A stretch of 64,000 nt of DNA from Lojkania enalia (taxonomy: Eukaryota; Ascomycota; Dothideomycetes; Pleosporales), in the NCBI GenBank assembly GCA_010094045.1, contig ML986598.1, positions 248,001 through 312,000 of the forward strand, written 5' to 3'. Below, piece by piece: positions 20,721 through 32,011 of the stretch; position 1 is the stretch's first letter, and the number at the start of each line of letters is the position of its first letter. The notes beneath the pieces were generated by a model. It was not told the origin of the DNA and made no database searches. It saw only the letters and a program-made list of their open reading frames with translations. The position numbers and the translations under genes are program-made.

Positions 20721-23679
20721 TCATATGCAATTGCCCAAAGCCGAATACCCGCATTCATATGCCTCCCCAGCCCTCAGATACCCAGATCTTAAAATCCGAG
20801 CTACCTCCTCGTGGCCTTGATCACCAGCCTGGTAGAACGGATTGTATCCGTAGTGGCCCCTAGCCCTGGGATCAGCCCTATACTTGGGCAGCATCTCGAC
20901 CACAGCAACCTGACCTCGATCAGCCGCTCGATGTAGCGCTGTTTGCAGATAACTATTCCTCACCAGGGGATCCCCACCGCTGTCGAGTAGGCGCTTTGCG
21001 ACACGCTCTTCCCCAGCTTTAGAGGCGCGGTATAACGGCGTCGCATTATAGCCATCAACTAGGTCAAGCTCGGCGCCTCGGTCGATGAGTATTCTAGCAA
21101 TGTTCTCGTTGCCCCTAGCGGACGCTAGATGCAAAACCGTTCAGCCGGAAACATCCTGGGCGTTTATTTCGGCGCCGTTGTCCAGGAGACGGATGCTAGT
21201 CTTGTCGTAGCTACCCTCGACAGCACGATGCAGCGCGCTTTGACCATTTGAATCAGCTTCATTGACCGCTGAACCGAGTCGAAATGGCTCTGATACTACT
21301 CTACAAAGACTAGAGGAAGCTAAGGAGAGGCCCTAGACTTGGCTACATGGTCGGAAGTAGGCTCCTTTAATGACGCTGTCAGCATAGTCCCTAACCCACA
21401 TAAAAGGATGGACCCTCTTCTCATCTTCTAAGGTCCGTACAGCCTGATGGTGAGTCGAAGGGTCACAATCCGCCCTTAGATGATCCTCCCGGTGTTGAGC
21501 CGAATAGCTATGGAGAGGTTGGCGGCGCATCAGACTCAATACAACCTCACGATTAGTAACACCCTCCTTCAAGTATCCAAAGACGTAGAATTGCAGATAG
21601 GGAAGACAGGTCGCAGCGATATCCTAGTTCGCCTTGTCCAGGAGCCGTTTCCCACTCCGCTGGAAGTATTCTTGCGTGGTGTAATGAACCGGGCTGATGC
21701 AATCGCTCTTCTCGTTTATTATTACCATGCCCGGACATACGGATACCAGCAGGTCGCGATCCGGGATGCCGTCTTCATCGAGATCTCTATCTCTATGCTC
21801 AACGGCCAAGGCGTGTTGCACTGGCGTGATAGTCAACAGTTTGACGGCATAGAAGATCCAGCCCAGAACCTTAATGGCAAGATCTGCATGGTCTTTAGGG
21901 TTCTGAAGTTTGATTCGAATCACCAATTCTTCGTAAATCGAATCTAGACCTTCCTGTAGCATCTCTAGGGCGTTCTTAATCTTCCGTCGGGTCGTCTTAT
22001 TCACCAATATGCCCAGATATGACGGGCCATGAAAAACCTAAATGGTGAGTCAATGGGGCCAAGTCCAAGCATTTCTCGTCGATGCACTTACATTACTTTG
22101 ATTTTTTGTGTGGCTCGCGAAATGATGGTGTCCCGAAGCGTGGGTACCTCAGCAAGATGCTTCCGCATACTCCGTATACCTCTAGGCGCTAATGGAGATA
22201 GTTTCGGATATCAGTGGGGCTTGCTTCGACGTTGAGGCACACCGCATCCTCTAGCAATGTTTCCAGATTTGGAATCGGCTGCAACATGACGAGCAGGCAT
22301 ATCCGGCTCGGCAGCTTCTTCAACTCTGCGATCAGGATCGAGCGCACGTCTTCGGCGTCGGAGCATTCATCCAGAGCGTCAATTACTATGAAGACTTTGG
22401 AGAAGCTGAACACGATGCTTTAGAGGAGTTTGGATATGTCGCTGACGGAAGGACGGGTGTTTCTTTTTATGTGATTGGTGTACATGGCCTTCAGGTGGGG
22501 GACGAAGGCCGGCTTCTCGAAACTCAGCTACTCGAGGATGCTAGCTAGGATGTTGACGAGCATCTGAAACTCGCCGTCTTTATAGCTAAAGTACACGTAT
22601 GCTATGCCAAGGTTATTACTAGGCCATTGCCGTCGTAGGGAGTCGATGATGTAGGATCTTGAACTATCATCAGCGTAATGATAAGCATTTTGTAGACTAA
22701 GGGCTTACATGTCAACTGTTTTACCTATTCCTGCTATACTCAGGTTAGACGAATCTGGATGATATATGGCGGTTCTGCTCTGCTTATGCATTCCTCTACA
22801 CCATAGCATCGTCCCCGGGCAAGGCATCTGGATCTCGAATGCTAGCTGCTAAACCAATTCCTGACCGCCGTTGTTCTGGCGAACCCTTGTGGATAGGCTT
22901 TCTAGATGTTTGTTCCTAAGCACGATTGGAAGTGGAGTGAGCCAGAAATATATCTGCGCTATCAGACTATCTTCGGATTACGCAAGGTCAGACTTGATAT
23001 AATTTTGGTGCTGTTACGAGTTTACCTTCATAATCGGATCTCAGGGTTCGAAGGTCAATAGGGTATATCAGAAAATTTGCTCTCGATACCGACAAGATAT
23101 TTAGAGAGATTCGAAGATATATCTATCATTTCGTCAAAGCATCGGTGATTGATAATGGCAGTATCCCCAGATGCTGTTAGTATACAGTGGAAATTCATGT
23201 GTAGCATAATGATTGGATAATATGGCTAGTTTAAGGTTTACTTACACGTTCAGAGCCGCAAGTGCTAGAGCAAGGTTATCCTTGACTTCGACACAAAACT
23301 CGCGAATCTGCACGAGCGTGCTCTCCTGGAACGGGTAGAGTGTCTTCCTTATTGTACTCCCTAGTCTCGTCTTCCACTTTGCATCTGAAGGCGCCGATCT
23401 GATCTTGGCGAGTCTCCTCCGCAGACACTTGGTGCCTTGTGTACAAGACTTGATGCTCAAATCGACTGTATCGATGACATTTTTGTTGAACTTGCCCTAT
23501 ATTATTGAGGAGGGAATGGTGATTAGCGTCTTGCCGACGGTCTCGACCAAAGCGCACGTGTTGTCGATATTACCTTGGGATCCTCGATAGCTATCGTAAT
23601 ATATCAAAATTCCTTTGCAGATAGTTATACCTAATGACATCAGCCCTGCAACACCAGACGCGACACTGAGTTCGGCCAT
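20721..23679 (-). pseudogene. Dead NACHT-ankyrin (NLR-like) gene
   Basis: Read from 23679 leftwards. The N-terminus is MAELSVASGVAGLMSLGI with 'YYDSYRG', the standard opening of fungal N-terminal/NACHT/ankyrin proteins. It continues with a degraded P-loop (LSIAGIGKT, ~22720) and Walker B 'VFIVIDALDEC' (~22400). A post-NACHT helical block follows (PEGLDSIYEE-like; DEDGIPDRDLLVSVCPG; VHYTTQEYFQ), then several ankyrin repeats to 20721 (NGQSALHRAVEG, NATPLYRASKAGEERVAKRL, LQTALHRAADRG). In-frame stops interrupt it, for example at 22528-22530 (TAG within ILE-LS), 22420-22422 (TAA) and 21141-21143 (TGA before TVLHLA), along with frame breaks. An intact protein would be a cytosolic STAND ATPase in non-self recognition. 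The product is not expressible as it stands. Confidence 0.85.
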
Positions 23680-23901
23680 ATCAAATGCTCTTGGGGGACC
23701 GGAAAATGAAAATGAGAATTCGATGAGCTGAGGCCAAGGGTGGAGGATCTGTTAGAAGAAAAGATACAAGGTATTTTCAAATTAAGCTAACAGCTACCTA
23801 ACATAGAACGGCTCGTTTCTTAGATACTCCAATAGGTGGTGGATGAGGTGTTCGCGAGCCGTGCGGGTTAGATCCTGTCCTGCAGAATACGAGGTGGGGT
23901 A

Positions 23902-23942
23902 CCGTGACTAATCACCTGGTGCACGGCCTCACCTGATGCACG
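23902..23942 (+). repeat. Left terminal inverted repeat of the Fot1-type transposon
   Basis: Begins CCGTGACTAATCACCTGGTG directly after the TA duplication. It pairs with 25974-26014 over 41 bp with a single C/T difference (the CACCTGG here is CATCTGG in the other end's complement). Confidence 0.95.
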
Positions 23943-23990
23943 GCCGCAGATTTCCACCCACGAACTTCAAAGCCCTCAATAACCACCAAT

Positions 23991-25913
23991 ATGGGAGCTA
24001 TTGAGGACGCGCTAGCAGCGTTGGAAGCGCAGAAGGATGGAGAAAAAACTGTGCTATCAGAAGTTGCGAAGAAGTACGGTGTTGACCGATCAACGCTCTC
24101 AAGGCGATGGCGAGGCGTAACCCACTCCCGTGCAGAGTAGTACCAAAATCAGCAACTTCTTACACCAGTTCAAGAGCAAGAGCTAGTCTAATATATTAAT
24201 ACGCTATCTGGCCGAGGCCTGCCGCGTACAAGATCTATAATACACAATTTTGCAGGAGAAATCGCCAGGAAGGTAGTTAGCAGGTGCTGGGCCGATCGCT
24301 TCATTAAACGTTATCAAATTAAGCTAGTTTCGAAGTACGTTAAAGGTATAGACGTTGCCCGTAAACGAGCGGATTCAGCCTTTAAATACTCCTTATATTT
24401 TAAGCTTTTAGCTTCTAAAATATAGCAGTACCGTATACAGCTATTACTAATCTATAATATAGATGAGAAAGGCTTCCTAATTAGTATACTATCAAAACAG
24501 AAGCGGGTATTCTTAAGAGCTTAGTATGAGCAGGTTAGGATACGGTAATTTATACAGGACGGTAATCGGGAGTAGATAAATAGTATTGCTTATATATGTG
24601 TAGATAGATCCTGCCTGCCGCTAGCTCTCATCTATTAGGCGACGTCAGGTAATATACAGGACATCTGGTTATAGGATTTTAATCTTTTAATCTATCAGGC
24701 CTTCTTTACTTTATCTCCTAGCGGCTGGATAAATAATAAGCTAGGCCTAAAGTGGCTTAAAGTATTTAATAAGTTAACACGAGCTAAGGTAGGTACTACT
24801 TACCAGCTACTACTACTTAATAGCTATAGCTCTTACCTTATAATAAGCTTCATCAACTACTGCGACGCTAATAGGATACTATTCTGCCTATACCTACTTT
24901 ATTTAACTTATACTCTACAGCTACTTAACGTCTGCTGCTTCAGGCCGCTCTCTATAGCGTACAGCCGAGAGCTCAGCGAATTCCTCTATTAATCATAAGG
25001 CCTTATAGCTATAACTAAACGAGACTTCTTCCGCCTATTTAATAAGGCCTAGCTAGGAACATTTAAGTTAGATCTTATCTTTTCAGCCTTTAAAAGTACT
25101 AGAATAAACCCTCTTAAGCCATCAGTAATTCTAGATAAGTTCAGCTAAAAGCAGGTAGAGAGGCCTTCTAGCTTAGAGAGCTTATAGTCAGTATTAAGCC
25201 AGAACGATTGGAAGAGAATTAGGGAGATTGTTAATAAGGCAGTTGAGGATATCAATAACCGAGCCTTACAGGCGCTAAGAGATGAACTACAACGGCAATT
25301 AGCTGAAAATCGGCTGCTTAAACAAGAGCTTGACGGCGCCAAAGAGGCTCTTATAAATAAGAAGAAGCGAAGGCAGCGTGGCAAGCTGTTACAGCTCGCT
25401 GCTCCTGCTCAAAGCGATGGTGGAGCTATATTTTGGAGTCCTAATAAGGTACAGCAGGCCCGTGAGTTCTAAGCTTAAAAGGATGAGGCTATAGAGGCTG
25501 AGAGGCTTTAAAAAGAGAGTAATAGGATCCTACGAGAAGAGAAGAAGGCTAGGAAGCAGCAGTTACAGGAAGAGAGGCGGGTAATGAGAGCTACTGCAAA
25601 GGAGATTCGGCTGCAGCAGGTTGCCGAGAAGCGGCATTAAAAGCAGGAAGCCCTTATAGCCTGTAAGGCAAACCAGCAGCTTCAAAATGAGCTTAAATCT
25701 ACTAGGAAGTCTTGAAAACAGGCTCCTACAGCAGCAGTTCAAACTCAAAAGGATGTTGTAGATTAGGATATAGCTACAGAGGCAGTCGTAGTACCAGAGC
25801 GATCAAATCGCCGAGGCAGGCAAATCACCCTGCCAGAACGCTATCGCACGTAATTTGACTATATAGAACGATTCTCCAAACCCGATAGTCCTCCTCTACC
25901 GAAAATCTCGTGA
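23991..25913 (+). pseudogene. Fot1/pogo transposase, point-mutated
   Basis: From ATG 23991 the N-terminus reads ALEAQKDGEKTVLSEVAKKY then GVDRSTLSRRWRG, a psq-type helix-turn-helix. Next come a CENP-B-like region (QQLLTPVQEQELV, TLSGRGLPRTRS) and the DDE domain. The start, the three catalytic positions and the end codon (TGA 25911-25913) are all in one register, so there appear to be no net indels in ~640 codons. More than a dozen in-frame stops occur, most of them TAG or TAA where Gln (CAG/CAA) is expected. Catalytic Asp 1 survives (NIDEKGF, codon 24462). The second (codon 24819, NSYSSY where DGxSSH is expected) and third (codon 24927, LLNV where PLDV is expected) are now Asn. A Lys/Glu-rich coiled coil (~25200-25700) forms the tail. 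The protein is inactive. Confidence 0.9.
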
Positions 25914-25973
25914 TAGTACGATTTGTATTGAGCTCTATAGCCTCAAAAGTGGGCGTTCAAAAACGGTGAGAAA

Positions 25974-26014
25974 CGTGCATCAGGTGAGGCCGTGCACCAG
26001 ATGATTAGTCACGG
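25974..26014 (-). repeat. Right terminal inverted repeat of the Fot1-type transposon
   Basis: Ends ...TGATTAGTCACGG immediately before the TA at 26015-26016 and is the inverse complement of the left repeat with one mismatch. Confidence 0.95.
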
Positions 26015-26267
26015 TACCGGGGGCCGGATACGCCCGCCGCTATTCGTTAGAGCATACGTGACACATCCCGCGATCCATATGATCTCAAAACTTTATCTCT
26101 CTTCATCGATCGATCCAATAATCGATATATTCAGCTTTATAGGCGCGCATCTACCTTGCAGACTGCAATGTCTTTCAAAAGCGCGTAGCTTCATACATGT
26201 TCGATGGACATATCGAGCAAATTCCCAACCCCCAAGGCCCTCCGCCCGTCATCTACATTCGTCCACC

Positions 26268-27308
26268 ATGGCTCAGCAGCCCGTCAGCAATATTGGTGTA
26301 GGTATTGGAGGACTGGTACTTGGCCGTTCTCTGCTTCAGCATGATATCCTGTCCATCCTCTACGAGAGGATACCTTCGACTCCTCGACACAGTTATGGTA
26401 TCACTCTCCATCCTTCCGCTTTCCGGCCACTTCTCGACGTCCTCAGCATGGATGAGTGGACCTTCAAACGCCGGGTAGCCGTCGATGGAGTGCTTGGTGG
26501 AAGTGGTGAAATGAATCCAAATTTGATGATTCATCCGCGGAGCCTCGAGTTTGCCTCATTCCGAACGCATCGCGAAAAACTCGAGCGGCCCCTCCGCGAA
26601 GGTCTCGACGTCCGCTAGGAGCATATCCTCGATAAAATTGAGGACGCGCCTAGAGGCATGGTCATTCACCTGCAGAGCGTACAACAGCTTGAGAACAAAT
26701 GCATTATCGGAGTCGACGGACCGCATTCCAACACTCGAAAATCATTATCAACTGATACCCCTCTTGCGGTCCTTCCGTTCTTCGCGTAAAGCGTGCTCTG
26801 TTCGATAGTGTGTACGCCCCTGAAATGAAGCATTCTACAGTGATTGAAATGAGAAAGAGCGATGTTATTATGAATGTATCTGTCAACGATCAGCAAGCCG
26901 ATCTAGTCCCTGTGAGCTGGACCTACTCACGCCCATCCCGCGGCCCCATAGATCCACTCCATAAACCCAATTGGCCCGTCTCAGGCGCCACGGACATCCC
27001 AGAAGCATTCTTCCAAGAGATTTCCGAGCTTGGAGACATCAATCAGCCTTACAAAGAAGTTTTCGATCCAGAGAAAGTTAGGATGGAAAGGGTTTTGCGC
27101 TGGCTTATGCGCACTATGCTGGTTAGTCTACAGGAACTTCAAGAAGCTTGGAAAGAAGGGCGTCTATTTTATAGGGGATGCTGTGCTGCGGAACCGATTC
27201 TTTGCGGTGAGAGAGCGACCGTTGAAGGGATGGAGTTGGCGGAGTGTATTGCTACGTCAGGACTTGGAGGTATATTATCGTGGTATATGTCTCGGTATCC
27301 GAAATAGG
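26268..27308 (+). pseudogene. Dead FAD-dependent monooxygenase
   Basis: From ATG 26268 the sequence reads NIGVGIGGLVLGRSLL then 'ILSILYER', the dinucleotide-binding GxGxxG and the acidic end of beta-2 of class A flavin monooxygenases. Later blocks are 'REKLERPLREGLDVR', 'IGVDGPHSNTRKSL' (the GADG-like motif) and an FAD-binding end once like FxIGDAxxxxxPxxGxG. The last is split here between two frames (YFIGDAV in one, AEPILCGERATVEGMELAE in the other) near 27170-27200. In-frame stops lie at 26616-26618 (TAG where Trp is expected) and near 26790. An intact enzyme would hydroxylate a small aromatic or polyketide using NAD(P)H and O2. It lies 254 bp beyond the transposon. It may once have belonged to the metabolite locus, but that is speculative. 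Confidence 0.78.
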
Positions 27309-30300
27309 AGGGCTTGGTCAAGAAAAGTAAGGATACTATTGTGGAAATGCATGGCGATCGAAGAGCTGCCCTCTGATAGTAAACGCCTAGATACGGGAAA
27401 CCTAGGAAGTATTTAGCGCTAGAATGCACAAGTGTAGTACCGATCAATAGCATTGGTCTTGTGCAGTTAGTAAGTGGGGTTATCATGACTGTCACTTCCT
27501 ACTATGGTGGTCCATATTACTACCTAAGGCCTCAGCTGGGTCCAGTTCAAGATAGGGCCACCCACTTACCTCCTTGCTAGCGTTCTGTGTGTATTTCAAT
27601 ATTTTTTTTTTTTTTGTCTCTTTTAGCCTTTTGGCTCTGGTTCCAACTAGTATGAAAGCAGATTACCCTGACGAGCTCCTTTGCTCAACATCCAAAAACT
27701 ATGCGACTATGCTTTGAACTGGCCATACTTGCGAAGTCAGAATTTAACATCTACAGCATGAGCCTAAAATACCCATCGAGAGTCAGAAGTCGACTTGATG
27801 CGTCTTTAATCCATGGTATTTGCGTTTTTCAGCTCACAGAAGAGTTACTCAAGCCTCAGCGCCTGTATTCGCATTGCATAATCTCAATAAGCACGGCCTA
27901 CATCTACGCGAGTACTTTTGAACACATGCTTATCACTACATCCCTCGAATAATTGGATTTGACATGTTTTGTGGGCAGAATCATAGACTACAAATTGTAA
28001 CTAAGCAGAACAATAGCGAAACTAAGCGCTTAACGACTGATGCGAAGGGAAATTAGAGCATAGTTGCTTTCAAGGAGCCACGAAATAGGATCCTGGTTGA
28101 TGGCTTTGGCGCATGACTGCATAACAGCAGCGGAATACACATGAGACTTCCAGAAGTCAGCCAAGCCTCACCTTTCACATGCAACCAGGCTCCCACCAAG
28201 GCGTAGCTAGTATCGCTCATCCCAACGCCATGGCTTCGGGACTCTCCAACGAGGCAAGATATCGAAACGGTCCAATAAGTGCACCGCGTGCGGCACGGTC
28301 CGAGCACAGCCTCTAGAATTTGTGTATCAGAAATGCGAGTGGTAGAGAAGAATGACGTGCTGACGTTGGATCGGGATAACACTATACGCATAGTGATGGA
28401 TGTAGAGGTGGGAATGCAGAGTCTCTGCTGGTTGGGTGTTTCGAGAGCGCATGGAATGTTCCTCGATGTACACCGGCGCAACGATGCGCAGTCTGGGGTG
28501 CTCTTGTAGGTAGTAGGCAGTTTCATAGTCCCATAGGATGAACGTTAGGTGATATGAACCATATACTCCTATCTAAGAAAATCATGCTCGGGCAGTTGCC
28601 TTCAATATGATGTATTGATAAGCTATAATTGCAGAGCCTAGGCAACGCCTAGATTACAAATTCACAATGGTGCCAACTAATGCATTATTTCCTATTGTAA
28701 TAAGAGGAATAGGCCACGATAGACCAAAAAGTGTGGTAGAAACTGGCGGGTTATATAGAGGCCACAAAAACTTTCTGTACGTAGTTCTTCGGAAGATCAT
28801 ATCGGTAAATGGGAAATTTCGGAGTGTACAATTTCGAAGAGAGGCAGTCCGCTGGCGTTGATTGCAGCTTTTTGACCTTATACTGGCTGTGCCCCAAGTT
28901 GAGAAGCGGCATGTCCGCAATTCCTAAGCAACATGTTCGACGCATGCATTCGACGCAGTGGACCAATAATAGGCTCGAATGAAGAAATGCAACTTGGGGA
29001 AGGTATGTCTACGGTATGTATCCCCGTGAATTCGGGAAGGTAATGCCCTTTCCGAGACTAGTTTGTAGGAGGATATGTCGGCGGCGCCGAGCATGATCCG
29101 ATATTCACATGGGCGTGAAGGAAGTCTAGTCATCATCTATAGGCTGCCAAGCTTCCTGGTTGTCTGAGTATACGAGGGTGACGTCTGCAAATGAAAGCAG
29201 GCCTCCCGACGTCGCCAGCACTATGCTCGTGCACATTTGTGGCGGCCACGTAGATGTCCTACGGAAACCTAAACTTGGCTCAATAATGTACAAAAAGGAA
29301 GAAAACCAAAACGGAAAATGAGGTTCGGCGGCCTGTCCAGTCAGATTCAACGAGGGGAAGGTGCGTAGCCACAAAGAGAAGGGTGTTCAATGGATATGAA
29401 TAGGTATTTTCTTGGCGCACCCCAGCGCCTGCATGGCCCGATGAGTCGGTTCGACGCAACATGAGTTAATGGATGGCGGCAAGGGTTGGCTGCAGCGACA
29501 GCAGGTTCAGGGACCGCAGACCCTTGCTTGGTGGGTTTAGACAAATGCGGGTTGGCAACGTTGCATTTGCGACCCCAAGACTCTGGTTGTTGAAGAATTA
29601 CAAGCTCATTCGCGCGGGCTTTGCCGCTGGAGTTCTGCTCGCCGCCAGTTCATTAGGGAGTTGCAATAATTTCGGCTCTCGAATCACGACTGGAAAAAGG
29701 GTGGAAGGAAGGAAATTTGCTTGTTTAAGGGTTCCCGTGCGCAATTCCAGACCCTTGCCCGCCGTCAAGGGTTGGAATCCACATCGCGCAACAAGACCGA
29801 CCAGGGCGGATTCTTATGCCTCGGAGAGGGTCCAAAAGTTCCAGGACCTGAGGCAGCTCCCGAGCCTGCAAGAGTATTTCCTGACGTTACTATAAGACGA
29901 AGAGCAGTTCTTGGAAGGGTGGAGCGGCAAAAATGGGTAGTTCGAATATGCTCCGCACGAAGTCGGTCGTTCCGACGTGCTCCCAACTTGCTGGAGACGA
30001 TCGGCTGTGACTTCGTCTCCCCTGTCCAGGGTCCGAGTTGTATTGGTGGAGGCTGACTGCATCATGAAGGCGATACGTGCTGTTCAGCTTCCGGAGTGGA
30101 CAGAAAGAGCGCAAGCCAAGACCAGGTTATCGAATCCTTCGAATTCGGACGAACCAGGCTAGGATCCTCGTATTAGATATGGATGCAGGGTGACGGCGCG
30201 AAAACGCTGCCCTGGCGTAGCCCCAAAAGCATCGCTATAAGGCGAGTAGGTTCCCAGGAAGGTAGTAGGTAAAGAAAATATTTACTGGCCTCGTGCGTGT

Positions 30301-32011
30301 CGACCTTAGAGAGAGTATCTATTCTTCTAGCTTAGGGTGGCGAGATGCTGCATCAATAATGCGATCGATATGATCGACGTCCGGTTCTGGCCGGCCACAT
30401 GACGCAGTTCCCCGGAGCTGAGATTGATCACATCTGGTCACCTCGCAGCTGCGCATCGAGGCGACACTGAGACCTTCCGAGGGGATAGCGCCTGTCGATC
30501 CAGTCCCGCGGCTGTGGTTGCTGGGTTTTCTTCTTTTTGCCTCGAAACAAGCCACCGTCCGCCAGAAGGGTTGGTTGACTCGCGGGAACAGCGCTGATTC
30601 GACGCCTCGTTTGCTGCAGAAGGAAACATGACGGCGAAGTTGGTCATGTGTCCGGCGAAGTCAAATGTGAGGCTGGTACTTACAAGTGTGATGATGATGA
30701 CGATGATGACGATGATGACGATGATGATGATGGTGGTGGTGGTGGTGGTGGTGGTGGTGGTAGTGGTAGTGAAGGTGTTGAATGCGAAGGTGGGTAGTCC
30801 TCGATTAGCGCGCTGTGGCCCAAGTAAAACGCGGCTGGTAACGTCAACGTCACGAGCTTAGTTCGTTTATTCACTACCATCGCACTGCACAACACGACTA
30901 TGTCCTGAACTAGACTTCCTACAACGGGGAATGCAATGACGAGTGCGGAGATTTCTCTTGTTGTAGCTAAAATCCTATAGCGGACCAATTGCTGCCCAAT
31001 GACCAGCCCAACTTCTTTTCCTGGGTATCTATTCCGTCTCCCCCGCGCCATGAAAAAGCCCGAGCCCATTCCTGACAGCTGTAGCTCAGGCTCTAATGTC
31101 TTAGGCTCGAGCAGAATGTCCCCGTCGGCGCCCAATGCATCCCCTCCTCTTCTCTATGGTGTTATCGACCTTGTAGTCAATACAGGCTCAAGTGGAGTCC
31201 ACAGCAATTGTGGAAGTCTACTATGTCCACCCTGGTTCCCCGGCGCCGCCCAAACCCCAAGCTCTTTTCATCAATCATCTACCCAGATTTATCATTACAG
31301 TACTACGCCGGACATCGACCGATGCCTGCACCGTCGATGCTCCCGGGTATTAGACAAAGTTCTCGACCACAAAAGCAACCAAGATGCCCACGCCCAAATC
31401 CCAAAATGCTATGAAAACCCCCTCTTGCCGTAAGCGCCAAACCAAAGCCATTTTGCAGTGCTAGATCCAACTTTTTGTCGACCCGACACACCGAAAGGCT
31501 CACAGATGCCACCAGGCCTTGGCCTTTGCATGACCATCCATCTAATGCGGATCCAACCCAAAGGAGACTCGAAGGGCGTGAAAAGGAAATCAATGAAGTT
31601 GGTTCATCGAGCCGACTGGAGCCGCTCCGTGGAGGGCAAATATAGCCGCAACAAATGCAAGTATTGAAGCAAGGAAATGTATGTAGTGTGTCATCCGGAT
31701 TCGTCCATAATGCCGCTATGTGACGCCTATTGATGCCCGCAAGGAGGGGCGCGGAAGGGGAAAAGGAATAATAGGGCGCAGTAAGCAATGCGAAGAGCGA
31801 AATAAGTGTACAACAAGAATAGAAGTTGCCAAAAAACTATCGATAACATCGCTTCGTTATTCGAGAATCAGAAAATTAGGTGGGGGGCGCATGGGTTCGG
31901 ATTCGGAAAGGTTCCTGCGGGAAGGGTCCATGCACAACTAGGGAAGGCGTTCGTGGAGCGCCACCACCAAAAGCCACTAAGGAGATCGTTGTCCTAAGTG
32001 CCGTATCTGCA
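27309..32011. other. 4.7-kb region without a supportable gene
   Basis: 27309-29450 is AT-rich, with short open frames on both strands but no recognised motif (a T14 run sits near 27602). 29450-32000 has higher GC and long overlapping open frames on both strands, as expected by chance in such sequence. One microsatellite (30690-30771) is listed separately. The last few hundred bases are probably the 3' untranslated part of the Q-rich gene. Confidence 0.45.
30690..30771. repeat. Compound trinucleotide microsatellite
   Basis: GATGATGAC-type units (30690-30731) pass directly into about eleven GGT repeats and a degenerate GTAGTGGTAGT end. No gene uses it as coding sequence as far as I can see. 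Confidence 0.9.

Larger units (their letters stand above)
23902..26014 (+). mobile_element. Complete Fot1/pogo-type DNA transposon, RIP-inactivated
   Basis: A 2,113-bp element is bounded by 41-bp terminal inverted repeats that differ at one position, flanked on both sides by TA (23900-23901 and 26015-26016), the target duplication of the Tc1/mariner superfamily. Inside is one transposase frame (23991-25913) with a psq/CENP-B type DNA-binding start and a DDD catalytic domain, which places it in the pogo/Fot1 family. The middle (about 24170-25130) is strongly TA-enriched and carries many in-frame stops, while both ends keep normal composition. It sits between two other dead genes. Confidence 0.93.

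Noticed and set aside
28053..28526. 157-codon minus-strand frame
   Set aside because: No family features; an overlapping plus-strand frame of similar quality exists; probably chance.
31303..31788. 161-codon minus-strand frame after the Q-rich gene
   Set aside because: No recognised domain, and it lies where the 3' untranslated region of the Q-rich gene is expected.
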